A stretch of DNA of 64,000 bases from contig JAZKGA010000001.1 of NCBI GenBank assembly GCA_040386235.1, forward strand, positions 930,001 to 994,000. The letters are read 5' to 3'. The translations under genes were made by a program, and so were the position numbers. The notes under the pieces are model-generated. The model had not been told where the DNA came from, searched no databases, and was given only the letters and a program-made list of their open reading frames with translations. Origin of the DNA: JAZKGA01 sp040386235. Its GTDB lineage: Bacteria > Pseudomonadota > Alphaproteobacteria > Micavibrionales > Micavibrionaceae. How positions within the stretch are numbered: the stretch's first letter is position 1; every line of letters starts with the position of its first letter. Positions 8,592 to 18,170 of the stretch are shown here, piece by piece.

Positions 8592-9869
8592 TTATCCGAC
8601 AGCTTCTTCTTTTGCTTTCTTCTTCGGTGCTTTTTTCTTGTCTGCCATCACATAGGTCGGCTTCTCGCCTTTTTCGACCGTTTGCTCTGTCACGACAACC
8701 TCAGCTACATCCAAATCCGGCAGCTCGTACATCGTATCCAGCAGCAGGTTTTCCAGGATCGACCGCAAACCACGCGCACCGGTCTTACGGGCAATGGCTT
8801 TTTTCGCAATCGCTGTCAGCGCGTCAGGTGTGAAGGTCAACTTCGCATCTTCCAGGTCGAACAGGCGTTGGTACTGTTTGCAGGTCGCATTCTTCGGCTT
8901 CGTCAGAATCTCGATCAACGCGGCTTCGTCCAAATCTTCCAGCGTCGCCAGAACCGGCAGACGGCCAACGAATTCAGGGATCAGACCAAAGCGGACCAGA
9001 TCTTCTGTTTCCATCAGTTTCAGCATCTCGCCAACTTTGCGTTCATCCGGTGGGGCGACAGTCGCGCCAAAACCAATGCTGGTTTTCGCCGCGCGGGCCG
9101 CAATCACCTTATCAATTCCGGCGAATGCACCGCCGCAGATGAACAGGATGTTGGTTGTATCAACTTGCAGGAATTCCTGTTGCGGATGTTTCCGGCCACC
9201 TTGTGGCGGAACGCTGGCAACCGTGCCTTCCATCAGTTTCAGCAGGGCCTGCTGAACGCCTTCACCCGATACGTCACGGGTGATGGATGGGTTGTCACCC
9301 TTGCGGCTGATTTTATCAATCTCGTCGATATACACGATCCCGCGTTGGGCACGTTCCACGTTGTAATCGCAGTTTTGCAGCAGTTTCAGAACAATATTCT
9401 CAACGTCCTCACCAACATATCCGGCTTCGGTCAATGTTGTGGCATCGGCCATTGTGAATGGTACGTCCAGCATGCGGGCCAAAGTCTGGGCCAACAATGT
9501 TTTACCGGAACCGGTCGGGCCGACCAGCAGGATGTTGGATTTCGCCAGTTCAACATCCGCGCCTTTTTGGCCGTGTTCCAAGCGTTTGTAATGGTTGTGA
9601 ACAGCAACAGCCAGAACACGCTTGGCGCGTTCCTGACCAATGACGTATTCGTCCAGGACCGCACGAATTTCTGATGGTGTCGGCACACCTTCGCCGGATT
9701 TGACCAGCTGTGTCTTGTCTTCTTCACGGATAATATCCATGCACAATTCAACGCATTCGTTACAAATGAAGACGTTTGGACCCGCAATAAGCTTGCGAAC
9801 CTCGTGCTGACTTTTGCCGCAGAAGGAGCAGTACAGGGTATTTTTGCTGTCAGTATCAGCTTTGCTCAT
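8592..9869 (-). CDS. clpX: ATP-dependent Clp protease ATP-binding subunit ClpX
   Basis: 425-residue AAA+ unfoldase that feeds substrates to ClpP. The N-terminal C4 zinc domain is [17 protein letters not shown] followed by [10 protein letters not shown]. The AAA+ module has Walker A GPTGSGKT, Walker [11 protein letters not shown], and the IGF-type ClpP-docking loop IGFGA. A lysine-rich tail closes the protein. clpP is not in the window. Length and motif order are normal for ClpX. Confidence 0.97.
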   Translation of the reverse strand: MSKADTDSKNTLYCSFCGKSQHEVRKLIAGPNVFICNECVELCMDIIREEDKTQLVKSGEGVPTPSEIRAVLDEYVIGQERAKRVLAVAVHNHYKRLEHGQKGADVELAKSNILLVGPTGSGKTLLAQTLARMLDVPFTMADATTLTEAGYVGEDVENIVLKLLQNCDYNVERAQRGIVYIDEIDKISRKGDNPSITRDVSGEGVQQALLKLMEGTVASVPPQGGRKHPQQEFLQVDTTNILFICGGAFAGIDKVIAARAAKTSIGFGATVAPPDERKVGEMLKLMETEDLVRFGLIPEFVGRLPVLATLEDLDEAALIEILTKPKNATCKQYQRLFDLEDAKLTFTPDALTAIAKKAIARKTGARGLRSILENLLLDTMYELPDLDVAEVVVTEQTVEKGEKPTYVMADKKKAPKKKAKEEAVG

Positions 9870-9999
9870 GATGGAACCTTAAGTCTAAGCATATGAATCA
9901 TCCTCACTGTGCCAAGTGGCGGGCAATCTTGCAACCCCCCTAAGTTGGAAAAGTGACAGTAAAATTGATGCGGGACGACAAACATGCTTATATGTGGCC

Positions 10000-10428
10000 A
10001 TGACGCCCCTTATTCCGCCCGCCTTACAGGATATCGAAGACGCTTTTTCTTTTCTAGAGGCGTGGGACGATAAATATGAATACCTGTTGGACCTTGCCGA
10101 TCGCATGCCCCCACTGGCAGCCAGCGAAAAGACCGCGGATTATACCGTAAAGGGCTGTATGGCGCAGGTCTGGCTGGTGCCTGAGGTGCAGGGGGGGCGG
10201 CTTTATATCCGCGCCGACAGTGATGCGCAGTTGGTACGTGGCCTGATCGCCGTGTTGCGCGCCGCTTATGACGGGCAGCAGATTGCAGCCATTCCCCAGA
10301 TCGATATCCGTGGCGCATTCAGCCGCATGGGGCTGGAAACGCATCTCAGCCCCAATCGCCGCAACGGTTTTTTTGCCATGGTGGGGAAGGTTAAGACGTT
10401 ATCGTCCACTGGGCGGGATCAGCCGTAA
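10000..10428 (+). CDS. sufE: SufE-family cysteine desulfurase sulfur acceptor
   Basis: About 142 residues. SufE takes persulfide sulfur from SufS during iron-sulfur cluster assembly. The conserved region YLLDLADRMPPL...TVKGCMAQVWL contains the active cysteine in VKGCMAQVW. The later segment RGLIAVLRAAYDG is also typical. The start at ATG 10000 matches the family's N-terminus better than an upstream ATG at 9916. The 3' end overlaps convergent hisS by 38 bases. Confidence 0.92.
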   Translation: MTPLIPPALQDIEDAFSFLEAWDDKYEYLLDLADRMPPLAASEKTADYTVKGCMAQVWLVPEVQGGRLYIRADSDAQLVRGLIAVLRAAYDGQQIAAIPQIDIRGAFSRMGLETHLSPNRRNGFFAMVGKVKTLSSTGRDQP

Positions 10429-11695
10429 CCTGCTGCCCCGTCCTTAAATCCTTCACCATATGATGGGGGTTTTCGGCGTGGGGCAGGAACCAAAGGTGTG
10501 ATATGCCTTTCTTTTCAGCATATTGAATCTGTTTCTTAAATTTCTGATCGCTGTGAAACACCTCGACCCGCATGTCACGCTGACGCAATTGGTGGGCCAG
10601 CTGCATGGCGGCAGGCCGCTCCGCCTCATCATTCAGGCAGATCAGGATTTGCGTCGGGCATTTCGGCCCTGGCTTAATATAGCCATAGTGGCGCAACACA
10701 TCAAACAACCGCGTCAGGCCAATGGAAATTCCAACGCCTGGCAAATGCTTGTTAATATAGGTGCCAGCCAGGTCGTCGTATCGGCCGCCGGAACAGATTG
10801 AACTGGTGAATTCCGGAATATCAAGCAAACGGGTTTCGTACACAGTGCCCGTGTAATAATCCAGCCCCCGCACAATCGACAAATCGGCCTTACAGGCATG
10901 AGGTGGCAGGTGCGATAGCTGGCTTAGCACAAACGACAACTCCGTCAGGCCCTCTTCCATCTGGGTGTTTAACGGCGTGACCTGCGCAATATCCTGTACC
11001 TGAACCAGGTCCAGGATTTGGGTAACGGCAGCATCGCTTAAACCGACGTCATTACGCAATTGGGTGTGAACCGCGTCAGGGCCGATTTTCTCAATCTTAT
11101 CAATTATACGCGTGGTCAGAATCGTGTCACTGACCCCTAAATGCGCCAAAAGGCCCAGCAGAATCTTCCGATTTGAAAAGCGAATCTGGAACCGCCCGAT
11201 TTCCGGCAGACCGCTTAAGGCCTGGTAAATCGTTGCGGGCATTTCGGCATCAAACGACAAAGGCAGGTGATCGACATTGATCACATCAATATCGCATTGC
11301 AGGAATTCGCGCAGACGGCCCAGTTGTGGCCGTTCGCCGCGCCAGACTTTTTGCATCTGGTAGCGTTTGAACGGAAAGTCCAGGTCGTTGAAATGTTGTG
11401 CGACATACCGCGCCATCGGCACGGTTTGGTCGAAATGCAGGCCCAGGCGGTGGTTTTTATCATCCGTATCGGCCTGCAGACGGTTCAGGACATAGATTTC
11501 CTTGTCTGTTTCACCCTTGGCCAGTAACACGTCCAATTCTTCAACCGCGGGGGTTTCGATGGAGGCATAGCCAAAGCTTTCAAAGGTTTTGCGGATATGA
11601 TCCAGCCAGCGCAGTTCGACGCTGCGATATTCCGGCAGGAATTCCAGGAAACCGCTGACAGGTTTGGGCTTATAAATTTGCTTTGTGTCGCTCAT
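10391..11695 (-). CDS. hisS: Histidyl-tRNA synthetase
   Basis: Class II aminoacyl-tRNA synthetase of 434 residues charging tRNA-His. Motif 2 region (FKRYQMQKVWRGERPQLGR), the histidine-A motif (IVRGLDYYTGTVYE) and the glycine-rich motif 3 region (GVGISIGLTRLFDVL) are present, followed by a C-terminal anticodon-binding domain (ILICLNDEAERPAAMQLAHQ). It is the last gene of a minus-strand cluster with dnaJ-like, cobS and cobT, 19 bases after cobT. No abnormal features. Confidence 0.95.
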   Translation of the reverse strand: MSDTKQIYKPKPVSGFLEFLPEYRSVELRWLDHIRKTFESFGYASIETPAVEELDVLLAKGETDKEIYVLNRLQADTDDKNHRLGLHFDQTVPMARYVAQHFNDLDFPFKRYQMQKVWRGERPQLGRLREFLQCDIDVINVDHLPLSFDAEMPATIYQALSGLPEIGRFQIRFSNRKILLGLLAHLGVSDTILTTRIIDKIEKIGPDAVHTQLRNDVGLSDAAVTQILDLVQVQDIAQVTPLNTQMEEGLTELSFVLSQLSHLPPHACKADLSIVRGLDYYTGTVYETRLLDIPEFTSSICSGGRYDDLAGTYINKHLPGVGISIGLTRLFDVLRHYGYIKPGPKCPTQILICLNDEAERPAAMQLAHQLRQRDMRVEVFHSDQKFKKQIQYAEKKGISHLWFLPHAENPHHMVKDLRTGQQVTADPAQWTITS

Positions 11696-11713
11696 GCTTC
11701 CACAGATACGGAT

Positions 11714-13585
11714 TTATCGCCTTTTTGGCAATGGTGTTTCACTTAACAGGCTTCCCAGGCGGTCGATCAGGGCCGGGCCAAGGTCATTGGCGCTCGCAAT
11801 CGTCATTGCGCGGCGATAGGTCCGGTTCACATCGTGGCCAATCCCAATGGCCATAAGGGTCACGGGCGAATGATTTTCGATATATTTCACCACTTCCTGT
11901 AAATCCAGGTCCAGGAAATTGGCGGGATTTGCCGCCAGCGTCGCATCATCCAGCGGCGCGCCATCAGAAATAACGATCAGTATCTTGCGTACTTCAACCC
12001 GACGTTGCAGACGGTTATGCGCCCAGACCAGCGCCTCGCCATCAATATTTTCCTTTAACAGGCCTTCTTTCAGCATCAGGCCCAGATTCTTCCGCACGCG
12101 GCGATACGGCGTGTCCGCGTCCTTATAGATAACGTGGCGAATTTCGTTTAACCGCCCAGGATTGGCGGGGCGGCCTGCTTCTTGCCACATATCACGTGCG
12201 CGGCCGCCTTTCCAGGCGCGGGTTGTGAAGCCCAGAATCTCGCATTTCACCTGGCATCGCTCAAGCGTCCGCGCCAGAATATCGGCACACAATGCGGCAA
12301 TCGTGATTGGCCGCCCGCGCATGGACCCGGAATTATCCAGCAAAAGGGTGACAACCGTATCGCGGAACGGTGCCTCGGTTTCGTATTTGTATGACAGCGG
12401 TGTCCCGGCATTGGCGATAACCCGCGCCAGTCGTGCCGGGTCGATATAGCCTTCGTCCAGGTCAAATGACCACGCACGTCGTTGCTGTGCCAATAGTTGC
12501 CGTTGCAGGCGGTTGGCCAGGCGGGAAATAACCGCTTGCATCTGGCTTAACTGCTGATCCAGCGTGGCGCGCAGGCGGGTCAATTCATCTGGCGGTGCCA
12601 GTTTTTCCGCGCTCACTTCCTCGTCGAATTGTGTGGTGTAAATACTATAGGCAAAGGAGGGGCCGTCTTGATCGATCGGCGGCGCTGAACCACTGCCTGG
12701 CATATCTTCGGCGGCAATTGCACCGGATTCCGGCGCGTGTTGCACGTCCTGTCGATCGCCGCCTGTTTGGGTTTCGTCATCTGTTGGCGTTTTCCCTTTT
12801 GACATTTCCTGGGGTGACTGGCCGCTGTCTTGCGTGTCTTTATCCTCGCCATCCTCTGGGGGCGAGGGGGGTGTTGGCGGCGGTTCGGCTGAGTCTGATG
12901 CCAAAGGCTCTGGTGCGGGCAGCGCAATATCCAGGCGGCGCAGCAAGGCTATACTGGCGCTTGCATAGTCTTTTTGCCGCGGCGCTGTCGCTGCCAAATC
13001 CGCAAGCCCGTTGGGGCCAAGACGGGCCGCCAGCCATACCTGCCATTCCGCCATGATCGGCAGGGTGGGGGCCTGACCCGCAATCGCTGACCGCGCCAGG
13101 TGATACAGGATTTCAGAAAGATGGCGATCTTCTTTTCCGGGTTGCGACGTATCAAGTCCCATGCGGGTCAGACGCTCCTGTCCTGACCGGTTCATATTAG
13201 AGGCAATACCGTGATAGTCACGCATCCCTAAACCCTCACATCGCGCCATTTCCAGGGCATCAAACACGGCGCGTGCCACATCAGGTTCCGGCGCATTTGA
13301 CCGGTGCAATATCGGGTCATGATGACGCAGGCGCAAGGCTGATTGATCGGCGGCGCCGCGTAATATGGTACGTTCATCCGCAGTGACCGTGCCGGATACC
13401 ATCGGCAGGCGAATGGCCGTGGCCATGGATGCAGCCATTTCAACTGGCAATCGCTGTGGCAATTCCAGACGTTCTGCCGCGCTGTACGTGACACTTAAAG
13501 TGCTTTTATCAGCCAGGGCACGCAGCGCACTGGCATTGGCTTGCTTAAAGGCCTCACTGTCCGGTTGCGCGGGCGATTGGGTCAT
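11714..13585 (-). CDS. cobT: Cobaltochelatase CobT-type subunit
   Basis: 623 residues with a helical N-terminal half, a long acidic, proline-rich linker (about residues 225-310) and a C-terminal von Willebrand A domain with MIDAS motif DNSGSMRG. CobT pairs with the AAA+ protein CobS to drive cobalt insertion by CobN in aerobic cobalamin synthesis. No CobN or other cobalamin gene is in the window, and this CobS-CobT-DnaJ-BolA cluster occurs widely in alphaproteobacteria, so its real substrate here is uncertain. The start overlaps the cobS stop by four bases, implying translational coupling. Confidence 0.88.
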   Translation of the reverse strand: MTQSPAQPDSEAFKQANASALRALADKSTLSVTYSAAERLELPQRLPVEMAASMATAIRLPMVSGTVTADERTILRGAADQSALRLRHHDPILHRSNAPEPDVARAVFDALEMARCEGLGMRDYHGIASNMNRSGQERLTRMGLDTSQPGKEDRHLSEILYHLARSAIAGQAPTLPIMAEWQVWLAARLGPNGLADLAATAPRQKDYASASIALLRRLDIALPAPEPLASDSAEPPPTPPSPPEDGEDKDTQDSGQSPQEMSKGKTPTDDETQTGGDRQDVQHAPESGAIAAEDMPGSGSAPPIDQDGPSFAYSIYTTQFDEEVSAEKLAPPDELTRLRATLDQQLSQMQAVISRLANRLQRQLLAQQRRAWSFDLDEGYIDPARLARVIANAGTPLSYKYETEAPFRDTVVTLLLDNSGSMRGRPITIAALCADILARTLERCQVKCEILGFTTRAWKGGRARDMWQEAGRPANPGRLNEIRHVIYKDADTPYRRVRKNLGLMLKEGLLKENIDGEALVWAHNRLQRRVEVRKILIVISDGAPLDDATLAANPANFLDLDLQEVVKYIENHSPVTLMAIGIGHDVNRTYRRAMTIASANDLGPALIDRLGSLLSETPLPKRR

Positions 13586-14577
13586 ACCTCAACGCCGAAG
13601 CAGCGTTGGTAATACTCGGCGATAATCGTATGTTCCATTTCATCGCATTTGTTCAGGAAACTGAGGCGGAACGCCATTTCACGATTGCCAAAGATGGTCG
13701 TATTTTCCGCCCAGGACAGGATCGTCCGCGGTGACATCAGACTGGAAATATCGCCATTCTTAAAACCCGTGCGGGTCAGGTTGGCCAGCTGGATCATCCG
13801 GCTGACGCTATCGCGGCCTTCGGCTGTTTGATAGGCGGGCAGCTTGGCCAGCACGATCTTTGCCTCATCCTCTGGTGCCAGGTAATTCAACAGCGCGATA
13901 ATATTCCATCGGTCCAGTTGGCCCTGGTTCAATTGCTGTGTGCCATGATAGAGGCCGGTCGCATCCCCCAGCCCCACTGTGTTTGCGGTGGCAAAAAGGC
14001 GGAACGCCGTATGCGGACGGATAACTGTGTTCTGATCCAGTAATGTCAGCTTGCCTTCGGCCTCTAACACCCGCTGAATAACAAACATAACGTCAGGCCG
14101 CCCTGCGTCATATTCATCGAAAATCAACGCGACTGGGTTTTGCAAAGCCCAGGGCAGCAGGCCCGGGCGGTATTCCGTCACCTGTTTTCCGTCTTGCAAG
14201 ACAATCATATCCTTACCCAACAGGTCGATGCGGCTGACATGGCTGTCCAGGTTAATGCGCAGGCAAGGCCAATTCAGGCGCGCTGCCACTTGTTCGATAT
14301 GCGTCGATTTCCCCGTACCGTGATACCCCTGGATCATGACGCGGCGGTTATGCATGAAACCAGCCAGAATGGCCCTGGTCGTCGCCGGATCGAATTGGTA
14401 ACTGGGATCTATATCCGGCACATGGACGTCGCGCGTGCTGAACGCCGGCACCTGCATCGGTGTGTCCAGGCCAAAAACGGTCATCGCATTGATCGTCGTA
14501 TCCGGTTGCAGCGATTGTAGGTCATGTGTCCCGAATTGGATCAGCGGCGTATTGGGGGCGGGTGTGGGGCGTGTCAT
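13582..14577 (-). CDS. cobS: Cobaltochelatase CobS-type AAA+ ATPase
   Basis: 331-residue MoxR-like AAA+ protein. Walker A is [13 protein letters not shown], Walker B is [11 protein letters not shown], and the sensor-1 region [12 protein letters not shown] is well preserved. It partners with the downstream CobT VWA protein, with which it overlaps by four bases. The N-terminal segment [14 protein letters not shown] is typical of the CobS subfamily. Chelatase function is assigned by family; the target metal complex is not proved by the window. Confidence 0.9.
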   Translation of the reverse strand: MTRPTPAPNTPLIQFGTHDLQSLQPDTTINAMTVFGLDTPMQVPAFSTRDVHVPDIDPSYQFDPATTRAILAGFMHNRRVMIQGYHGTGKSTHIEQVAARLNWPCLRINLDSHVSRIDLLGKDMIVLQDGKQVTEYRPGLLPWALQNPVALIFDEYDAGRPDVMFVIQRVLEAEGKLTLLDQNTVIRPHTAFRLFATANTVGLGDATGLYHGTQQLNQGQLDRWNIIALLNYLAPEDEAKIVLAKLPAYQTAEGRDSVSRMIQLANLTRTGFKNGDISSLMSPRTILSWAENTTIFGNREMAFRLSFLNKCDEMEHTIIAEYYQRCFGVEV

Positions 14578-14606
14578 AAAGGGTCCGTTACAGTCAGAAG
14601 GCGGGA

Positions 14607-15212
14607 TTAAGTTTTTTGTGATAAAGTTTCATACGCTTTATACGCCGTTTTTAAGACCGTATAAGCGATATTGATGCGTTTCAGAATTTCTTCCGCACCC
14701 TTGTCATGCGGATTACGATCTGGGTGATAGCGTTTAACCAGTTGTTTATACCGTTTTTTGATCATGTCCAAATCAACGGGCGGTTCCAGGCCCAGAACCT
14801 GCATTGCCTCCATCTCTGGCGGTAATTTGCCGCTTTTGACGGTGCTGGGGTCATGCAATTCCGGCTCTTCTTCCGTGAAATGGTATGTTTGCCACGCTTT
14901 CTTTTGCAGGCGTTCCATGCGTGCCATCGTGTCATACCGCCAGGTAGGGCGGTCGCCATGCAGGGATTTGAGAATATGTGCCTCAACTTCGTCCGGCTTC
15001 ATGCCTTCGAAAAAGTCCCACTCGCGGTTGTATTCCTGAACATGTTGCAGGCAGAATTGATAGTAATCCTTGAAATCCCGTGACTTTGGCGCGCGATGTG
15101 TCGCATGAAAGCAGCAGCCCGGAAAGTTGCACAGGGGCGTGTCCTGCTCAACCGCCGCAGTCAGCTGTTCAGCAAAATCAGGGGAATTCGGTTTTAAATG
15201 AATGGTTGGCAT
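14607..15212 (-). CDS. J-domain (DnaJ-like) protein
   Basis: 201 residues. The J domain is at the C-terminus (about residues 133-197): LGLEPPVDLDMIKKRYKQL followed by VKRYHPDRNPHD with the invariant HPD tripeptide, which stimulates DnaK ATPase activity. The N-terminal 130 residues contain a cysteine pair (CNFPGCCFHATHRAPK) and an aromatic-rich stretch seen in the alphaproteobacterial DnaJ homologues linked to cobS. It is first in the dnaJ-cobS-cobT-hisS cluster and divergent from bolA. Confidence 0.92.
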   Translation of the reverse strand: MPTIHLKPNSPDFAEQLTAAVEQDTPLCNFPGCCFHATHRAPKSRDFKDYYQFCLQHVQEYNREWDFFEGMKPDEVEAHILKSLHGDRPTWRYDTMARMERLQKKAWQTYHFTEEEPELHDPSTVKSGKLPPEMEAMQVLGLEPPVDLDMIKKRYKQLVKRYHPDRNPHDKGAEEILKRINIAYTVLKTAYKAYETLSQKT

Positions 15213-15270
15213 GGCCCTTCCTATCCTTTAATTATGGGGAATACATCACCAAAAAACAAGGAGAGACACA

Positions 15271-15549
15271 ATGCCGCGTATGACGCCCGACCAAGCCGAA
15301 GCCGCGATTCGAGACGCATTGGTCTTATCCCTGCGCCCGACCAGTTTAATCATTGAAAATGAAAGCCACCTGCATCTGGGCCACGCCGGCGATGACGGGT
15401 CGCGCGCAACGCATTTCCACGTAACTCTGGGTTGCGAGTCTTTTGCTGGACGTAATCGGGTCGAATGCCATCGTATGGTCTATAACGCCCTGGATGGTTT
15501 GATAGGAAAACCAATCCATGCCTTACGTATCGACATACAGGCGCAATAA
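15271..15549 (+). CDS. BolA-family protein
   Basis: 92-residue class II KH-fold protein, associated with monothiol glutaredoxins and with iron or stress signalling. The HLHLGHAGD stretch, followed by THFHVTLGCESFAGRNRVECHRMVY, carries the family's conserved His and the helix RVxxHRMVY. It is preceded by AAGGAGAG at good spacing and is divergent from the J-domain gene. The start MPRMTPDQAEAAIRDAL gives the usual BolA N-terminal helix. Confidence 0.93.
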   Translation: MPRMTPDQAEAAIRDALVLSLRPTSLIIENESHLHLGHAGDDGSRATHFHVTLGCESFAGRNRVECHRMVYNALDGLIGKPIHALRIDIQAQ

Positions 15550-15617
15550 TTTATCCGCAGATAATTGCCCTTAAAATAAATCTTTAGGTTGTGCTGTTTT
15601 TTGATTCGCGCTAGGGT

Positions 15618-15634
15618 TGTTACAACTTGTAACA
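15618..15634 (+). promoter_or_regulatory. Candidate operator palindrome before the ribbon-helix-helix gene
   Basis: TGTTACA-ACT-TGTAACA, a perfect seven-base inverted repeat with a three-base centre, 30 bases before the start codon of a ribbon-helix-helix protein. Regulators of this fold bind short palindromes and often control their own genes, so autoregulation is plausible. The role is inferred from position only. Confidence 0.4.
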
Positions 15635-15663
15635 CACAACCACAGTCGAATTTAGGGGGAATC

Positions 15664-16080
15664 ATGGACGATTCATCGTCACTGGTCAGTAAGAATATCA
15701 CCGTATTGGGGCGCCGCACATCTGTGCGACTGGAACCGGAAATGTGGATTGCCTTATATGATATTGCGAAGCGCGAAAATTGCACGATTCACGAGATTTG
15801 CAGCTTAATCAGCTTGCGTAAGCGCGGTGCCAGCTCGCTTACCGCGTCTATTCGGGTTTTTATGATGCTGTATTTCAAGGCGGCCGCTACCGAAGACGGT
15901 CATGGCCGTGCGGGACACGGAAATTTCGATCGGATGAAGTCTCGCGCCCGTGTTCAGGGCAGCATGATCATAACAAAATCAGGGGGAACCAAGCAGGTGA
16001 ATCTGGGAAACGCGATCCCTGCACCCTATACGATACAGGCGGAACCGAGTAACCAGCGCATCATTCTGTCGCAAAATTAA
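15664..16080 (+). CDS. Ribbon-helix-helix domain protein, putative DNA-binding regulator
   Basis: About 138 residues from ATG 15664, which follows AGGGGG at good spacing. Residues 10-70 match the alphaproteobacterial ribbon-helix-helix family: a strand (RRTSVRLEPEMWIALYDIA), a first helix, then the hallmark SLRKRGASSLTASIRVFML-like helix (here SSLTASIRVFMMLYF). The C-terminal 65 residues are basic and unassigned. A palindrome upstream may be its own operator. Confidence 0.82.
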   Translation: MDDSSSLVSKNITVLGRRTSVRLEPEMWIALYDIAKRENCTIHEICSLISLRKRGASSLTASIRVFMMLYFKAAATEDGHGRAGHGNFDRMKSRARVQGSMIITKSGGTKQVNLGNAIPAPYTIQAEPSNQRIILSQN

Positions 16081-16124
16081 GACGCATACCTGACACGTGT
16101 GGGGCAGGGGGCTGTAAGAAAGCC

Positions 16125-17066
16125 TTACGCCGCCTGACCCATCGCCAGATATTTCGCCCGGCGGGATGACAGTAACTGGGCACCGGTCAGACCTTGAAGG
16201 TCAGTCAGACCTTTGGCAATTTGACGCTCAACGCGTGCAATCATCTCTTCCTTCTTACGGTGGGCGCCACCCATCGGCTCTTCAATGACACCGTCAATCA
16301 GTTTCAAGGCCAGAAGGTCCTCTGCCGTTATTTTCAAGGCTGCTGCGGCATCGGCCGCATGCGCTGCGCTGCGCCACAGGATCGAGGCACAGCCTTCAGG
16401 CGAAATAACCGAATAAATAGCATGTTCCAGCATATAAACACGGTCCGCCGTGGCAATCGCAATCGCCCCGCCTGAACCGCCTTCGCCGATAATGGTCGAA
16501 ATAAACGGCACATCTGTGCGCAGGCAGACATCAATGGATTTTGCAATGGCTTCTGCCTGGCCGCGTTCTTCGGCTTCAATGCCGGGATAGGCCCCGGATG
16601 TGTCAACCAACGATAAGACGGGTAGCTTGAATTGGCTGGCCATTTCCATCAGGCGTTGCGCCTTCCGGTATCCTTCGGGTTTCGCCATACCGAAATTGTG
16701 CTGTAAGCGCGTTTCGGTGTCATGGCCGCGTTCCTGGCCCATAATGACGACAGAGCGACCCTGAAAGCGGCCAAGGCCGCCAATCAATGCCTGATCTTCG
16801 CCATATCGGCGATCACCGGCCAGCGGCGTGAAATCTGTGATCATCCCTTTGATATAGTCCAGGTAATGCGGACGGTTTGGATGTCTTGCCACCTGCACCT
16901 TTTGGGCAGGGGTCAATTTGCTGTAAATTTGAACCAGCAGTTTTTCAGCCTTTTTCTGCATCCGGTCAATTTCGTCCGCAATTCCGGCGTGGTCCACGCC
17001 ACTGGATTTACGCAGCTCAGCGATTTTGGCTTCTAGTTCCAGAACAGGTTTTTCAAACTCTAACAT
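16125..17066 (-). CDS. accA: Acetyl-CoA carboxylase carboxyltransferase subunit alpha
   Basis: 313 residues. With AccD it transfers carboxyl from biotin to acetyl-CoA, the first committed step of fatty-acid synthesis. The N-terminal coiled segment (LEFEKPVLELEAKIAELR), the carboxyltransferase core (LPVLSLVDTSGAYPGIEAEERGQAEAIA) and GEGGSGGAIAIATADRVYMLEHAIYSVISPEG are all conserved. Normal length and start. It lies downstream of the xerD-type gene on the same strand, separated by a hairpin. Confidence 0.97.
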   Translation of the reverse strand: MLEFEKPVLELEAKIAELRKSSGVDHAGIADEIDRMQKKAEKLLVQIYSKLTPAQKVQVARHPNRPHYLDYIKGMITDFTPLAGDRRYGEDQALIGGLGRFQGRSVVIMGQERGHDTETRLQHNFGMAKPEGYRKAQRLMEMASQFKLPVLSLVDTSGAYPGIEAEERGQAEAIAKSIDVCLRTDVPFISTIIGEGGSGGAIAIATADRVYMLEHAIYSVISPEGCASILWRSAAHAADAAAALKITAEDLLALKLIDGVIEEPMGGAHRKKEEMIARVERQIAKGLTDLQGLTGAQLLSSRRAKYLAMGQAA

Positions 17067-17100
17067 AGGGCCTCATATTTCTTACAGCATACTTCTATAG

Positions 17101-17141
17101 CAAAACCGACCACATGGCGCAAACCCTGATGGTCGGTTTTG
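17101..17141 (-). terminator. Inverted repeat, probable terminator of the xerD-type gene
   Basis: Twelve-base arms CAAAACCGACCA (17101-17112) and TGGTCGGTTTTG (17130-17141) are exact reverse complements around a 17-base loop. On the minus strand the structure ends in GGTTTTG, a short T-run. It sits between the recombinase gene and accA. Confidence 0.5.
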
Positions 17142-17177
17142 GTAAAATGGGTGTGGGTGGTCAAAGACCCCCGATAA

Positions 17178-18167
17178 TTATGACGCTTTGCGTTTACCTA
17201 AAGGATGCTTCTCGACCACTGTTTTTTGCAGGTTCTTGCCCAGCATGTGGGTATAGATCTGCGTTGTGGCGATGTCGGCATGTCCCAGCATCTTCTGAAC
17301 CGCGCGCAAATCGGCGCCGTTCATCAGCAGGTGGGTGGCAAAAGCGTGACGCAGGATATGCGGGCTGACTTTGCCTTCTTCCATGTTTGCATCTTTGGCC
17401 AGGTCTTTTAACAACTGGGCGAAACGCTGACGTGTCAGGTGGCCGCTGTCAGATGTTTTGGACGGGAACAACCATGGTGCTTGTTTATCAGCTGTTTCCG
17501 GGCTGATAAACTGCTGGCGGACATCCAGATAGCGGGTGATGGCGATTTGGGCTGAACTGGACAATGGAACCATACGTTCACGCCCGCCTTTGCCCTGGAT
17601 CATCAAAAACTGTTTGCCGTCACCGATCGCTGAAACAGGCAGGCCGACCAGTTCGGAAACACGCAAGCCCGTTGCGTAAATCAGCTCAAGCAAGCAAACC
17701 AGACGCTGGCTATCGGCGCCGCCTTTGCCAACAGCTGTTTTGATCAGGTGTGTAACTTCCGTCTCGGTCAGTGTTTTTGGCAGGGTGCGGCCTTGTTTCG
17801 GGCTTTCAATCGGGCCGGTCGGATCATCCTTGCGGACGTTTTCAGAGACCAGGTAGCGGTAAAACTGACGCAGCGCACTGAGGCGGCGGGCGACAGTCCG
17901 GACGGCAATCTGGTTCTGGTGTGAGCCTTTTGTGTGAATTTTTTGGGCCAGATCATCAAGATAGGCGCGCAGATCGTTCGTGCTGGCGCGGTCCAATTCA
18001 ATGGACTTGCCGTTACGCAAGTATAAGGACACATCAGCCAGATCGCGCCAATAGGCCTGACGTGTGTTCAGCGCAGCGCTGCGCTCTGATGTCAACATAT
18101 CTAGAAACGATTCGACCCAAGGGGACAGTTTCGGTTTCTCAAGTGGTGGACGACCTGGACGTGCCAT
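17178..18167 (-). CDS. xerD: Tyrosine recombinase, XerC/XerD type
   Basis: 329 residues. It resolves chromosome dimers at dif with its partner. The N-terminal SAM-like DNA-binding domain (SFLDMLTSERSAALNTRQAYWRDL) precedes the catalytic domain with Arg in ATGLRVSELVGLP, Lys in IQGKGGRERMVPL, the HxxR box HILRHAFATHLL, and GHADIATTQIYTH with the nucleophile Tyr. It is more XerD- than XerC-like by overall pattern, but the distinction is not certain. No mobile-element context is visible, so a housekeeping role is likely. Confidence 0.9.
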   Translation of the reverse strand: MARPGRPPLEKPKLSPWVESFLDMLTSERSAALNTRQAYWRDLADVSLYLRNGKSIELDRASTNDLRAYLDDLAQKIHTKGSHQNQIAVRTVARRLSALRQFYRYLVSENVRKDDPTGPIESPKQGRTLPKTLTETEVTHLIKTAVGKGGADSQRLVCLLELIYATGLRVSELVGLPVSAIGDGKQFLMIQGKGGRERMVPLSSSAQIAITRYLDVRQQFISPETADKQAPWLFPSKTSDSGHLTRQRFAQLLKDLAKDANMEEGKVSPHILRHAFATHLLMNGADLRAVQKMLGHADIATTQIYTHMLGKNLQKTVVEKHPLGKRKAS

Positions 18168-18170
18168 TGT

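Noticed and set aside
8682..9674. 330-codon plus-strand frame
   Set aside because: It lies entirely opposite clpX and its translation shows no family features.
17178..18167. XerD-type recombinase as sign of an integrated element
   Set aside because: No attachment repeats, tRNA junction or phage genes are nearby, and the neighbours are housekeeping genes, so a chromosomal dimer-resolution role is more likely.
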